Assembly: GCA_019055375.1 (NCBI GenBank)
Contig: JAHQIW010007344.1
Coordinates: 1-64,000, forward strand
Length of the DNA: 64,000 nt
Direction of reading: 5' to 3'
DNA from: Parelaphostrongylus tenuis
Taxonomy: Eukaryota; Nematoda; Chromadorea; Rhabditida; Metastrongylidae
The notes under the pieces are model-generated. The model had not been told where the DNA came from and ran no database searches. It was given only the letters and a program-made list of their open reading frames with translations. Positions 9,646 to 21,182 of this stretch are shown one piece after another (the first letter of the stretch is position 1; every line of letters begins with the position of its first letter). Both the position numbers and the translations under genes were made by a program.

Positions 9646-11869
9646 AAAACGGCGGAAAACCTTTGTGTTATGAGCAGAATACCTTCTAGTGTGCCTTTAG
9701 CGTATTTTCCTAATCCTTAATTCATAACCTTCTCTCACTTCCCGTCGACTGGTAGATTTTCACTAAGCAACACAAGCACCAACTATTAGAATGATGATAT
9801 CTTGTGAAGATCTTTTCGTATAATTCTTCATTGCAGTGTTCTATCGAATGGCGGTGAAAGCGGCAATAGCCAAGAAAAAATTGAGGATGAGGGATCCAGC
9901 AAAGGTTCAATTTTCTATAAATCAAATACATCTGGACCATTGTTTGCTGATAGTATCACGGACGTGAAAAGCATTCGATTCTTAGTAGTAGAAACTGCAA
10001 ATATAAAAGCTGATAGTTTTTATTCTCTGCTTTTTTCTAAGACCTTGTTTGAAGCAATAAAACCTTACAACGTACTCTAAGCCTTCCACAAATTGATAAT
10101 TTCTGCCTAATGGAAAGATAAAAAGAAAGCTAGTTCAAATTAGAGGAAAGAAGAGGATTTATGGATACTAGACCGACAACGGAGATATGAGGCATGATTG
10201 GTGGGAACAAAAAGAAAAGAGCTACCAACCTCAAGAAATATTGCGCTAATAGTTAAGTAGAAGGGATCTCTGGAACCATCTTCAAATACAGGCAACGGAA
10301 GTAGAAACTTGATTAAGTGAAATCGAGATGGAGTTCCTTAGGAAGACAAACTGTGTATCAAATTGGTGAGCGGAATGAGAGCAAGATATTGTGAAATGGA
10401 GACGGATGAGATCAAGGTACAAAACATGTCCATGAGTGGATATGCAACTTTGAATCTCAGGAGAGAATTGAAGCAGTGTCTCACCCTTTCCGGAGTGAGC
10501 GCAAAATAAGAGCCTCGATAATGCATTGGATAACACGCGCCCGCTGAAAGAGGAGACGCGAGATCAATTCTCACACGAGGTTTAAAGTTTCTATTGTCAC
10601 TCCACTAGTAGACAATGTAGTTATAACATCGTAGTTGTTAAAAATCAGTTTTAATGAAGAATTTTTTTGAGAATGAAACATAATCATAACAAAATTGCAC
10701 TCCACTCCCATCCAGAGGGAAAAAGCGTTCGACTAGATATTTTCTAAACTCAGATCAATCTCTTATCTGCTGTCATTTCCATGATAAAGATTAGCAACTA
10801 ACAGAGAAAAGAAGTTTCAGGTCGTGAATCGCATAGACAATGTGTCAAAGGTAATCTTTCCTTCTCTCTATGTGGCGTTCAACGTCTTCTACTGGATAGC
10901 GTTCCTTTACTGGATACCTGATGAGATCGATCAAATTCTAGCATTACCTAAAAAGGCTGCCTCTACTTAAATAACTTCACCAACTCTGCTGCTTGTTCTT
11001 TTTGTGTACATGCATTGTCACATTTGTTCGTATCGTGTATGTTTGCTATCTTTTGCAATGCTACATGCAGCGACCACAATGAAAACTTTTGTTTTCGCAA
11101 AGTTGAAACCTTGCACGTGAATTGAACACCTCGTTTCACGTAAGCTGGAAGCGCTTGATGCCACTGAGGCCCTTGCCCTGCTACCAGACGATACACTGTG
11201 TCGAAGGTGTCAGCAACGAATTGTCAACAGGTTTGGTGTGGTGATCACATATCGCCAACGAATCCACCCAAGCTAACGGATATCATATATACAGAAATGC
11301 TGTGAAATATGCATTTATTGAAACCTTTGATGAGAGCTGAACAAGCGTTTCACCCATACCGAGAGCACCACAGTCAATGCTTTCGTGGTATTGTAACACG
11401 CACCCCTGATATGGGTGGAACGCGTTTCCAACTTCCGTCTAAGGGTTCAAGTTTTGCATATCGCTTAGTATTACTGGATATATTATATGGCATCATAACA
11501 CTGCTAGTAGCAGTCCGAGGGCCTCGGCAGTGTAGTGCTAGCAGTTGTTTCCGCTATAGATGAAGCACAAGATCAACTTCCATCTGTGATCTCAAGTTTT
11601 GCACCATTATTCTTGATTACATAACTGTAACATTACAATACTCAAGTAGCAATTGAGTAAACTTCTCATGAACTGCTGACTTTATAGAATGTGTTTGTGT
11701 CGCTAGCTCTTTCAAGATATAGAGAGCTTGGTAAACCATTTTCGTGAATGATAATGAGAACTCAACACATTGGGTCTGTTGTTTGCAATGTGTTTCAAAT
11801 AAAATAAGACGATCAACTAATTTAACTAAGTAATTTCGGACTTAGTGAATTATTCTCGATTACTAACAT
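9646..11869. other. No gene recognised; one tRNA-like SINE piece near 11395-11470
   Basis: AT-rich. 11395-11470 resembles the tRNA-like repeat at 52030-52140 in reverse (shared ...TATGGGTG-AA-CGTGG...TAAGGGTTC-AGTTTTGCATATC). The minus-strand open frame 10963-11196 reads smoothly but has no convincing splice context, so it is not called. Confidence 0.4.
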
Positions 11870-12040
11870 TGTTCCTGCTATTATTATTATTTTTATATCA
11901 TTGCCATTATTATTCATATTGTTATATTAGTATTATGATTATTATTAATACTGATATTGTCAATATTATTGCTGCTATTTTTATTATTAGTACTATCATA
12001 CTATTATTATCATTTTTATAGCACTTTATTTCATACGTTC
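11870..12040 (+). repeat. TTA/ATT-rich simple repeat
   Basis: Imperfect (TTA)n/(ATT)n microsatellite, continued at 12270-12350 after the SINE-A insertion, which therefore split the array. Confidence 0.8.
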
Positions 12041-12045
12041 CCGGG

Positions 12046-12270
12046 GTTTTTTTCACTGTGCGGATTCGGTACTTCTAGCATTCAATTCTTTTCGTCTTCT
12101 TCTTAAACGGCGTGAATACTGGTTGAGCGAGTCTCCTTTCATTCTCGTGAATAGCCTTGTTTGTGGCGTTCCATAAGGCGCTGTTGTTGACTGCTTGACA
12201 GAGGCGGGGGATGGAGTTTGGCTTCACTTGCTCTTCGACGAGCATCACGACCACTCAGCAACGGCGCCCT
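12046..12270 (-). mobile_element. SINE-A copy inserted in a microsatellite
   Basis: Minus strand; 5' end GGCGCCGTTGCTGAGTGGTC (A-box-like), 3' end with AATGCTAGAAGTACCGAAT and CACAGTGAAAAAAACCC. Flanked on both sides by TTA-rich repeat. A further 3'-end fragment of the family lies at 12361-12405. Confidence 0.65.
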
Positions 12271-12831
12271 ATTATCATTATTATTATATTATTATTATTA
12301 TTATCATTCTTATTATTATTATTATCAATACTATTATCATTATTATTGTTTAAATGACCTATCGCCACCTTTACTGTACGGATTCCAGCACTTCTAGCAT
12401 TCGATTTGTTTGGTCACATCCATCTTCCCCACTCATCATCAAACATTACTCCAATTGTTTCGATTACTGGTTAAAGATTTTGCTTTTATGAGCGTGGTGG
12501 AATGCCATTTGAGTTGAAACTACCTCAAATCTTAGTATAGTTGTGCTATAGCAATGTCACATGGGCTGGAAGAGTGTTATGGACAAGTCGACCGATGAAA
12601 CACTAAAAAAACAGGATTCTGCGGCTAGTCACTACGGGGCACCAAGAAAGAATGGGGAACTCGGAGAATAGTCATATGCGAATGATTGTATGAGACTGAT
12701 TAGCTCTGTAATCAAACCAAGACTGTACCAGGCTTCAGGGCTCAGTGTAAACAACTACAGAAATTGGAGCCACTTCGGCCGGTTGGAATTGGTAAATGCT
12801 GAGGTTGTACAACCTGACTCCTCTGACACAG

Positions 12832-13217
12832 GGTTTAAATTGCAATTCGATTCAAACCTCACAACAACATAAATACCCACCAAGAAAAGAGATAGAACTT
12901 ACGCCAACTTTGTCAATGCCCGAAATGTTGCCACAACCATCCATCACTTCTTCGCCCTTGAGTCCTGTGTGGGTGCCTCAGCAGCCTCGTATTCCGACCT
13001 CACCATTGATCGCTACTCGGAGTTCCATGATTGGGGTAGCCCAACAAGTGCGAAGCAGACCCCGGGCGGACTGAAGGACCAATTTTTCTAAGTTAGAATG
13101 AGCACCCTAACAAGTCACGTTATCTATCAAACACCCTATCGCTCAGAAAATATCGACTTACTGGTGAACGACGTGGGTACCACCGACACTGGAGGAAGAC
13201 GACGAAACGAGTTTTGA
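12832..13217 (+). CDS. Candidate 3' exons of an unknown gene (Pro/Ser-rich tail)
   Basis: A CTGACACAG acceptor at 12831 opens 80 codons to TGA at 13074, rich in Pro and Ser (ELTPTLSMPEMLPQPSITSS, then VWVPQQPRIPTSP). A second acceptor (CGCTCAG, 13146) opens 23 codons to TGA at 13217 (NIDLLVNDVGTTDTGGRRR). They join in frame only if an internal donor such as the one near 12994 is used. The composition suggests a cytoplasmic tail. A relation to the receptor gene on the same strand is possible but not shown. Confidence 0.33.
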
Positions 13218-13859
13218 TATACTATTTCTATTTGCTTTTTCTTCACTCTCTCTTTCGATTGTTTCTTCTGATCAGTCATTCAATGGTAAGTGAATACTAG
13301 CACGCTAACATTTGAGAATGAGCTACTTATAACCAGTCTGGTTAGTATTGATGTAGAAACTCATGCTTAATCATTGACCTAGTTTTCAGAATTGTACTTC
13401 CAGTTTATCTCTTGCGTTATTCCTGACTGTGCTTCGGATTAACCTCTAGTAATATTCTATGACTAATATTCGCTGTTCCGCTAATGTTGCTATGCGCATG
13501 ATGGTCCGATTACCCAAGTTTGAAATAGATCAGCAAGAACCCGTGTGGCAGAACGTCTTCAACATCTGCAAAAACCACTGAACAGTCGCTAAAACTGCTG
13601 AGGGAGGGATCGACCGCATCTCTTCTCCTCCTTCCTGATAGACCACATCTCTAATCACACTGTGCTATCTCTCCCGTATCTATTATTATACTCTAGAAAA
13701 ATGGGCTTCTATTTCTATTTGTGGTGAAATCGCACGCCAGTTAGAGGCGTGCTGTAACAAGCGTTTCTGCACGCGCCATCTTCATTCGTTCAAGCCCTAA
13801 GGGACGGCGTGCACCAGCTAAGATACACCGTTGTTTGAAGGCCTTTCTTGCTGCAGAAA
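13218..13859. other. No recognisable feature
   Basis: AT-rich sequence with a slightly more GC-rich patch at 13740-13830. I see no exon or repeat I can support. Confidence 0.4.
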
Positions 13860-14736
13860 AATTTTTTTGCAGACATTTGGTAATCATTCGAACGCTTAAA
13901 TTACTGGCAATCCAAAAACGTGTTTAGCTCCAAAAAAAGCTTTCTACTTTGTTGCAACAGCGAAAATAAAATTGTTTTTTACACCGAATTTATTCATTTG
14001 CCCTGCTAGAGGCCGCTATATGGCTCTTTACTAAAGTCTCAATGCCACTTGAAAATCCCAGATCTCGAGGATTCTGGTTGTGAAATTGGTTTTTTGAAAG
14101 GTTGTCATATGACACATTAACAGCGAAAAGAATATCACATTTCACGCCTAAAATGCTAACCCGCGCTCGGACGTCATAGGTGGTTTACTGGTAATTATAG
14201 ATAAGGTTTATACTCAGAGGTGTTTTATTGCTACATCAGGGATTGGATATTACGAATGAACTTTTTATGAAGATTTTTTGATACAGAGTGACTACTTCCT
14301 ATTGAAATCCTTGATTTTTCAGCGGTATTAACACATCTTGTACAAAAATAAACTTCCAACCCCTATTGAGCATTTGTGTCGCCTGTCCTGCGAGAACATA
14401 GCGTGAAACACATCTTCTACAACTGAACATGCCTAATCGAGGTTTCTGTGGAGGTATTTCTAATATGTAGCCCGAATGAGTGTAGGAACAGAGCGCGTTC
14501 ATCATTGTCTATGATGCGTTACTTCCCCTATCAACGCCCATTTTCAAAAGAACGTATTTTGCGCTCGTTCAGACATTTTAGTAGTTATCCAACGGCTTAA
14601 GTCTCAAAAAATTGAAGGATGTATTTTATGTTTTGAAAGGTCTCTGTTTTAACTGTAACAGTGAAAAGAAAATGTTATTTAACATTCAAGCATCAATTCA
14701 AAAGTTCGACTTTCTATAGACCTCGGCATAATTAGT

Positions 14737-15047
14737 TGTTATATAAAAATCAAGAAAACTTATCTCAATTAGCTGACGCAAGGTTGGTAAATTAGTCGTA
14801 GAAGTTCGGCTGACGTCTCGGCGACCCGCCTTCTTCGGAGCATGGGCGTATGTAGTATTAGACTATTAGACTAAGGGGGGGGGAGGCTAAGTATTAGACT
14901 ATTAGACTATTAGACTATTAAACTATTACTACATACGCCCAGGCTCTGAAGAAGGCGGGTCGCCGAAACGTCAGCCGACTTCTACGACTATTTGCCAACC
15001 TCGCGTCACTATCAGACTACTTTCTCGATATCATATAATAACTCAAG
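14737..15047. mobile_element. Inverted pair of Penelope-type terminal repeats
   Basis: Arms of about 115 bp (14737-14852 and 14930-15047) are inverted copies around a loop of (ATTAGACT)n and a run of nine G. Each arm contains a hammerhead-like block; the right arm is intact (14942-14976, +), the left is decayed (CCGAAGA, GAGA). The same unit occurs alone at 50811-50925 and at the end of the Penelope element near 61855, which is why I relate it to Penelope. Confidence 0.65.
14942..14976 (+). ncRNA. Hammerhead-like motif, variant with an extra A
   Basis: Order: GGCT, CTGAAGA, A, stem GGCG-GGT-CGCC, GAAA, CGTC, AGCC. GGCT and AGCC pair as stem I, CTGAAGA fits CUGANGA, GAAA and the GUC cleavage triplet are present. 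The extra A between CTGAAGA and stem II departs from the textbook core. Confidence 0.55.
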
Positions 15048-15811
15048 CATCATTCGATGAGCAAAGTTTTTCCTCAAAAAATTCGGCAGTTTCTCCGATG
15101 ACACAAATCCCGTTGAAATTTCAACTCGAAAAATTTCGAGAATATGTCTTAATTTTTCTAGGAGACTTCTTAATTCGTCGTTACAACTAAAAGACCATTG
15201 AGCTTTACACTGGGCGCGCACCGGACGCTGCATATAAATCGCGCTGCGCGACCGACACGGCGCCGAATGCGAAAGTCTATGATCTTTGGGCTGTAACAAC
15301 ACATTAAAACGTCCTTCTCAAGAGCCAAGCTTATTGAGATTATGGTGATTCTGTTATCGAATGGTTATCGAAAATCTAAATGGAAACCTTGTCCGGCGAA
15401 AGATGCTTGAATGTGAAAGAAAATTGGTACTTGTGTGTTAGGCGGTGACAATTTTGAGCCACTCTCAAGTCGCTGAACAGGCATTTTTATAAGAGTATTT
15501 GCAGTCACTTGTAAGCTTAAATTTTACCTACAACTGTACGTCTCGGTTTTCAGACACCCTTTTATAGCCCTGTAGTACCCAGATAAAAAGGCGAAAGGCG
15601 TATGAGAAACGAATCCAAATTTGACTGCTACAGCGTAATCAAAGGGTGATTTGAAAAAACGACAAATGCACAGTTGTAGCCAAAATTTGAACTATCTAAT
15701 GATAACTAGCACTTCTATAAAAATTTCCTATCCAGCGGATGAGATCTGCTCAAAAATCTGTCGCTGTCTAATATGTAAGTAAAGTAATATTATTTCACCT
15801 TCACAGCTACA

Positions 15812-16112
15812 GGATAAAAGGATAAAGCTCTCGGCGTTGATGAAATCCCTGAGGGATGCGCCATGCATTCATCTTCAATTTTTAAACTTCGTTTGAGGTG
15901 ATTGAATGCACATCTGGCCTTTACAATGACTCGCGGTGGCCTCCCGCTGAACCGAGTCAGTGCTGCTCATACTCCCAGACAAGTCTGAGACCGGCTGTTG
16001 CCATTACTGACCACGAGGGATGGATGGCTTGGTGAGCCATGAGCGTGAGAACGAACCACCGACCTCGTGTTTGACGCAGAGCACCTCTAACCACTGCGCG
16101 ACATGCGCTCTT
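15812..16112 (-). mobile_element. SINE-B copy (tRNA-derived), reverse
   Basis: Minus strand reads AGAGCGCATGTCGCGCAGTGG TTAGAGGTGC (A box) and then CGGTGGTTCGTTCTCAC (B-box-like), body, and a tail with CTTTATCCTTTTATCC. Same family as 51156-51457 (+), 50008-50268 (-) and 54612-54910 (-). It sits between DR1 units. Confidence 0.7.
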
Positions 16113-16706
16113 TTACAGCATAATATAAAAACTACTTGGAAAATAAAACGCACCCTTCAAATTCTCGATATTCGAGCTGTCAAATAATTACTAAAGCCTC
16201 GAAAGAAAGTTTAAAAATATCCTTTTTGAATATGGTGCGGATGAGAGAGAAGCACCGAGAGTACTTCTCTAGAGACACTTATTTCTGAGCAATAGTTTGC
16301 ATGATGCCATATTCTAAGCCTTTTATTCAAACAAGGTTGTCATTACGGCTCAAAATTCTTCCACTATCCATAAGTACTCAACCTTTTCTCGCTTGCCTCA
16401 ACTCTGAACAATTGGAAATAAACGAATAATTGATCTAAACTCAGTTATAGTGAGAGTTATCGATGAACTAGTATCGAATGGAGCATGCATTATCATTATC
16501 GTTATAAATTGCTCATTATTTTCGATTTTATTCACTATGATGGCTCTCCACGACCTCCCTCTTTGAGGGATCCCGCCCGGTTAGTCGCGAGGGCACGTGG
16601 CGCGTCCCCAGGTGGTGGATAGGGGAATAAAACGCGAACCAAAAGCGACCGTGTGCTTCCCAGAGACGCAGGTGGACTCAGGGGACGAGCTCCCTGCTTC
16701 TGCAGT

Positions 16707-16746
16707 GCCGACTTGACAAAACTCTATTTCTACGAGTCAAGTCGGC
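16707..16746 (+). promoter_or_regulatory. Hairpin in the LINE 5' UTR
   Basis: GCCGACTTGAC and GTCAAGTCGGC form a perfect 11-bp stem with an 18-nt loop. The equivalent place near 57925-57965 is partly decayed. The role is unknown; it may be an RNA structure needed for translation or packaging. Confidence 0.5.
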
Positions 16747-17049
16747 CAAAAGCCTGCAATCAAGCGGCTGGGAAGTACATGGGAGGCGGTTAGGAGTCGC
16801 CTCCAACAAATAAGCTCCTCCCGCTCCTCCGAGAGAGACTGGCAAGCTACTCGTGAGTACCCAGCCCCCACGTTTAGAGCCTGGCAAGCTACACGTTGGG
16901 TATCAAAAATGCCAAAAACAGTAACAAAATGGGCCTCATTCCCTGACCCCGAAAGAGCCCCTGGTACGGCAGCGCCAGGTAGGACGAGTACGGAGAGGCT
17001 GCTAAAATCTCAGGGCCGAACTAGGCTGCCAAGATCGAAACGGACTAAA

Positions 17050-18194
17050 ATGACGATCTGTACCTACAATGCAAGAACCCTTGCTCAACAATCCGCTGTA
17101 GAAGATCTGTTGATTCAAGCAAGAAGAATAGGTACGACGTCATTGGCCTGGCTGAGACGAGAAGGCGCCATCCTTTTCACGCTGTCTATGACAGCGGAGA
17201 AGAACTGTTCCTTGGAACATGCGATCGCAGAGGTGTCGGTGGCGTTGGCGTCCTCGTCAAATCGAATTTGACCGTGAACATTGATTCGTTCGAACAACTA
17301 ACAACCCGCATCGGACGATTACGGTTGAAACGATGTGGTTCTATGCCGGCTTTGACCATCTTCGTTGGCTTACGCACCAACATCAAGCTATGACGAAGAC
17401 GAAGTCGAAGCGTTCTATATGGACCTCGAAAAATTCTTCAGAGAAGATCATACATTCTTCAAGGTCATTGTCGGAGATTTTAACGCAAAAGTTGGACCTA
17501 GAAGAACGTCTGAAGAACGTCACATAGGGACCCATGGACTAGAATGGGATGAACAGGGTGAGAGGCTATCCGAGTTTATCATGACGGCCCAAACCATCCA
17601 TGGTAACTCGCAATTCCAAAAGCCTCTCTCTCAGCGATGGACGTGGGAGTCTCCCAATGGAGAGTACCATAACGAAATAGATCACATCATAGTAAATCGA
17701 AGGTTTTGCCTGACCGACGTCGCTGTTGTTCCCAAGTTCTACACGGGATCAGACCATCGCCTCCTTCGCGCAACGTTCCGATTTTCGAGGAGAGGAGAGA
17801 AAGCCGCTAAATTCAAACAACGAAGTCCCAGAACTACCATAAACTGGGATGTATTCAAATCATTAGTCGGCTCTTGGGAAGATACCGTTGTCGACAACAT
17901 CGACGAAGAATACGATCGACTCGTTGAATATCTTCACGTTGCGCTAAAAAAGCCGAGAGTCCTAAGGTCACCAAGAGACGCTTGTCTCCGCAGACACTCG
18001 AGCTGATACGTCAACGTGGAATCGCACGAGCCGCAGGCAACCGAAACCTTACGTCCGAACTTGCGAAACGATGCAGAGAAGCGATAAAAGAAGACCTTAA
18101 AGAGAGAAGAGCAGCAGTTATGGCAGAAGCTGCAGAAGCTGGGAAGAGCATTCGCAAAGCCCAGCGAGGCTTCGCCAACTATAGACCAAGATGA
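17050..18194 (+). pseudogene. LINE apurinic-type endonuclease domain, frameshifted
   Basis: N-terminal part of the LINE polyprotein; in this class it nicks target DNA to prime reverse transcription. Reads in pieces: MTICTYNARTLA (17050, the N motif), then after a frame change near 17131 DVIGLAETRRRHPF (AET with the catalytic Glu), then another change near 17360 into [31 protein letters not shown] (Asp/Asn motif), TGSDHRLLRATF (SDH motif), a change near 17940, then a helical linker to TGA at 18194. All catalytic motifs survive but three frameshifts separate them, so this copy cannot make the full protein as written. Confidence 0.82.
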
Positions 18195-19888
18195 TTGCAC
18201 TCCGATACCCTGACGGGACACTTACAGCTTCCAGAAGGGCTATGGAGAAAATCATCCACCAGTACTACTCGGATCTCTTCGCTAGCCATGTTCTCTTACC
18301 GTCATATAAATTGAAAGAGGACGAATATGTCGTTCCACCGGTCCTTCCTTCCGAAATCCGACATGCTATATCGTCGGTGAAAAACAGAACAACACCCGGT
18401 CCAGACAGGATTAGACCAGAACACCTGAAGAACCTGCCGCCAGTTCTCATCAACACCCTGGCTCGGCTCTTCACTCGCTACCTGTCAGAATGCAAGGTCC
18501 CTATTCAATGGAAAACCAGCAAGACCGTATTGTTGTTCAAAAAGGGAGACCTTCACGACATAGGCAATTATCGCCCAATCTGCTTGCTGTCCGTTGTCTA
18601 TAAACTCTTTACTCGAGTCATCCTGAACAGGATTGACAGAACACTGGACGAAGGACAGCCATGCGAACAAGCAGGGTTCAGAAAAGGATTTAGTACCATG
18701 GACCACATCCACACGATCACAAGACTCATTGAAGTTTCGCGAGAGTACAAACAACCACTCTGTCTCACTTTAATCGATCTGAAAAAAGCCTTTGATTCAG
18801 TGGAAACAGAAGCGGTTATAGAGGCTCTGGATAACCAGGGCGTCCCTACTCGGTACATAATGATCCTTCGTGAGCTTTATAAAGATTTCACGACCAGAAT
18901 ATCTCCATTCTACAACAATATCACCATTGACGTAAGAAGAGGGGTTCGACAAGGCGATACAATATCGCCAAAACTATTCACTGCCACCCTACAAAACGTC
19001 ATGCGAACATTAGAATGGGACGAAATGGGAGTGAAAATTGACGGTCGACAATCAAACCATCTTCGCTTTGCTGACGATATCGTTCTCATAACACCAAACA
19101 TCAGCCAAGCGGAACGAATGTTGACTGATTTCGATAACGCCTGTGGAAAGATCGGTCTTCAACTGAATCTAACGAAAACAATGTTCATGAGGAACGGATG
19201 GGTTTCTAATGCCCCATTCACGCTCAACGGAACGACAATTTCCGAATGCTCCTGTTACATCTATCTAGGTCGTGAAATCAACATGATGAACGACCTAGCC
19301 CCAGAGTTGAGCAGGAGGAAACGAGCGGCTTGGGGAACGTTTAAGAGCATCGAAGATGTAGTGAAGAGGACAAAGAACATCCGACTCCGTGCCCACCTTT
19401 TCGACTCGACAATTATCCCTGCCCTAACGTATGCAGCAGAAACCTGGTCGCTACGTAAGCAGGATGAAAGATCACTTGCCGTTATCGAACGCGCAGTCGA
19501 AAGGTCGATGCTAGGAGTATCTCGTATTTCGCAAATGAGACAAAGGATCCGAACTTCCGACCTACGTCAACGATCGAAAATCAGAGACGCCGTTCTACAC
19601 GCCAGGATATCGAAAATAAGGTGGGCCGGACACGTGATGCGCTTCAACGACAACCGATGGACGAGAGCCGTTACCGACTGGATTCCTCGGAACGTCAAGC
19701 GCTCTAAAGGAAGACCACTGACCCGTTGGTCCGATTTCTTCACGAAAGCGATGGAAGAAAGATATGATGCTCAGCGAATTCCTAGAGCAAGGAGGACCCA
19801 CTGGGCTACTCTTGCACGCGATAGGGAAAAATGGAAGAGTTGCTGGTACCCGCTCGAGTCACTCGACGATCAACGGGACGACAGGTGA
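18191..19888 (+). CDS. RTE-type LINE reverse transcriptase, intact frame
   Basis: 565-codon frame for the RT half of the LINE protein. Motifs in order: LLFKKGDLHDIGNYRPICLL (about residue 115), EQAGFRKGFSTMDHIH (160), CLTLIDLKKAFDSVE (motif A, about 195), VRRGVRQGDTISPKLFTATL (motif B, about 255), LRFADDIVLIT (motif C with the catalytic Asp pair, about 295), YLGREINMMND, ALTYAAETW and a C-terminal WAGHVMRF...RWTRAVTDW block typical of RTE elements. Its ATG overlaps the upstream stop as ATGA (18191-18194). In my understanding of the family the protein is one continuous frame, so the overlap is probably a 1-base indel. Ends at TGA 19888, seven bases before the target duplication. Confidence 0.88.
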   Translation: MIALRYPDGTLTASRRAMEKIIHQYYSDLFASHVLLPSYKLKEDEYVVPPVLPSEIRHAISSVKNRTTPGPDRIRPEHLKNLPPVLINTLARLFTRYLSECKVPIQWKTSKTVLLFKKGDLHDIGNYRPICLLSVVYKLFTRVILNRIDRTLDEGQPCEQAGFRKGFSTMDHIHTITRLIEVSREYKQPLCLTLIDLKKAFDSVETEAVIEALDNQGVPTRYIMILRELYKDFTTRISPFYNNITIDVRRGVRQGDTISPKLFTATLQNVMRTLEWDEMGVKIDGRQSNHLRFADDIVLITPNISQAERMLTDFDNACGKIGLQLNLTKTMFMRNGWVSNAPFTLNGTTISECSCYIYLGREINMMNDLAPELSRRKRAAWGTFKSIEDVVKRTKNIRLRAHLFDSTIIPALTYAAETWSLRKQDERSLAVIERAVERSMLGVSRISQMRQRIRTSDLRQRSKIRDAVLHARISKIRWAGHVMRFNDNRWTRAVTDWIPRNVKRSKGRPLTRWSDFFTKAMEERYDAQRIPRARRTHWATLARDREKWKSCWYPLESLDDQRDDR

Positions 19889-19977
19889 TACAGGTATGAT
19901 GGCTCTTGGGTCTTGTATAAAACTATGTAGATTGAAACTAGAGTTTTTTATTGCGATGTCCTCGATGCAATCCAATC

Positions 19978-20598
19978 ACCTGTCACCTGTCAACTGTCGT
20001 CCCGTTGATCGTCGAGTGACTCGAGCAGGTACCAGCAGCACTTCCCTTTTTCCCTATCGCGTGCAAGAGTAGCCTCGTGGGTCCTCTTCGCTCTAGGGAT
20101 TTGCTGAGCTGCATATCTTCCTTCTAGAACTTCCGTAAAGAAATCGGACCAGCGGGTCGGTGGTCTTCCCGTAGAGCGCTTGATGTCGCGAGGGATCCAG
20201 CCGGTAACGGCTCTCGTCCATCGATTGTCGTTGAAGCGCATCACGTGTCCGGCCCACCTTAATTTCGATATCCTGGCGTGTAGAACGGCGTCTCTGATTT
20301 TCGATCGTTGACGTAGGTCGGAACTTCGAATCCTTTCTCTCATTTGCGAGATACGGAATACTCTTAGCATCGACCTTTCGGCTGCGCGTTCAACAAAGCT
20401 AAGTGAACTTTCATCCTGCTTACGCAGCGACCAGGTTTCTGCTGCATACGTTAGGGCAGGGATAATCGTCGAGTCGAAAAGGCGGGCACAGAATGGGATG
20501 TTCTTAGTCCTCTTCACTACATCTTCGATGCTTTTAAGCGTTACCCAAGCAGCTCGTTTCTTCCTGCTCAACTCTGGAGCTAGGTCGTTCGTCATCAA
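19978..20598 (-). pseudogene. 5'-truncated LINE, reverse, RT C-terminus only
   Basis: Open minus-strand frame starting MMTNDLAPELSRKKRAAW and running to the C-terminal DDQRDD block; closely related to the LINE next door, tail to tail with it about 85 bases apart. Inserted in DR1: the sequence after 20598 continues DR1 as in 56495-56720. Truncation falls at the same RT position as in 35719-36323 and 58879-59499. Confidence 0.85.
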
Positions 20599-21182
20599 TT
20601 TAACACAGTTGATTAATTGTCAAATTCAGCATAATTCCGTATTAAACCAGCGTTTTTCTCTATACAAGACATACATATCTAAACCAAACTCATTGGAGGA
20701 AAAGAAAATCGTTTTCTACCAAAGTAACACGAGAATTCCAAAAATTTTAGCAAAACGGCGAAAAATCCTTAATCAAATAGCAAAAATCGCGTATTTTGCT
20801 CTGCGCGCATCGATTTTCATAGTCGTCTCTTAGGGGTAATATATGTTGCTCTGCCGCCCTCCCCTCTTCCTTCAGAAGTTGTTATCTGTGGAATCCTAGC
20901 CTTTTCAGACTTGATCAGTCATTAATTCAATCTCTTTCCTCGGAGCTTTCCACTTCATTATTAGGTGTGAAAATGACAGTCCTGAGAGGATAGAAACACA
21001 GGCTTAATTACTTTGAATATGCCACCGAAAGTCACTGTAGAGGTCGGGTAAGCAACAATTCATCTATGTGATGCTACGAAAGCAGTCGAGCACATGGTGC
21101 TTTCCCAAAAGTTTGATCAACGTCAACGGCCTAATTCTTTGTCTTTTGTTAGAAATTTTACCAATTTGTTGTTTGTTATATT

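Larger units (their letters stand above)
16536..19906 (+). mobile_element. Full-length RTE-type LINE with 12-bp target duplication
   Basis: TATGATGGCTCT at 16536-16547 and again at 19895-19906 flanks an element of 3347 bp (16548-19894). The sequence either side is DR1, and the second DR1 copy shows the site without the LINE (near 56415-56440). The 5' UTR (16548-17050) is GC-rich; it is followed by an APE-type endonuclease and a reverse transcriptase. The 3' UTR is a few bases ending in TGATACAGG, and other copies end in short AGGTGA-like repeats instead of poly(A), as is usual in the RTE clade. Related pieces: 19978-20598, 23690-24092, 35719-36720, 57777-59640. Confidence 0.85.
13860..20832 (+). 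repeat. DR1, large unclassified repeat, left copy (with insertions)
   Basis: Blocks 14290-14530, 16140-16547, 19895-19977 and 20600-20832 match 55065-55320, 56035-56430, 56413-56495 and 56495-56720 in the same order, so one element of about 2-2.6 kb lies here, opened by several insertions: a terminal-repeat palindrome (14737-15047), SINE-B (15812-16112), the full-length LINE (16548-19894) and a truncated LINE (19978-20598). Both copies end at GTCTCTTAG. Internally it shows degenerate units of roughly 150-170 bp starting near GTTACAGCGCA. No coding frame is visible. Confidence 0.7.

Noticed and set aside
10963..11196. 77-codon minus-strand frame as an exon
   Set aside because: It reads smoothly but has no convincing acceptor or donor and no recognised motif.
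20605..20832. DR1 as a Helitron
   Set aside because: The shared end GTCTCTTAG does not fit CTRR with a preceding hairpin, and no Rep/helicase motif is present.
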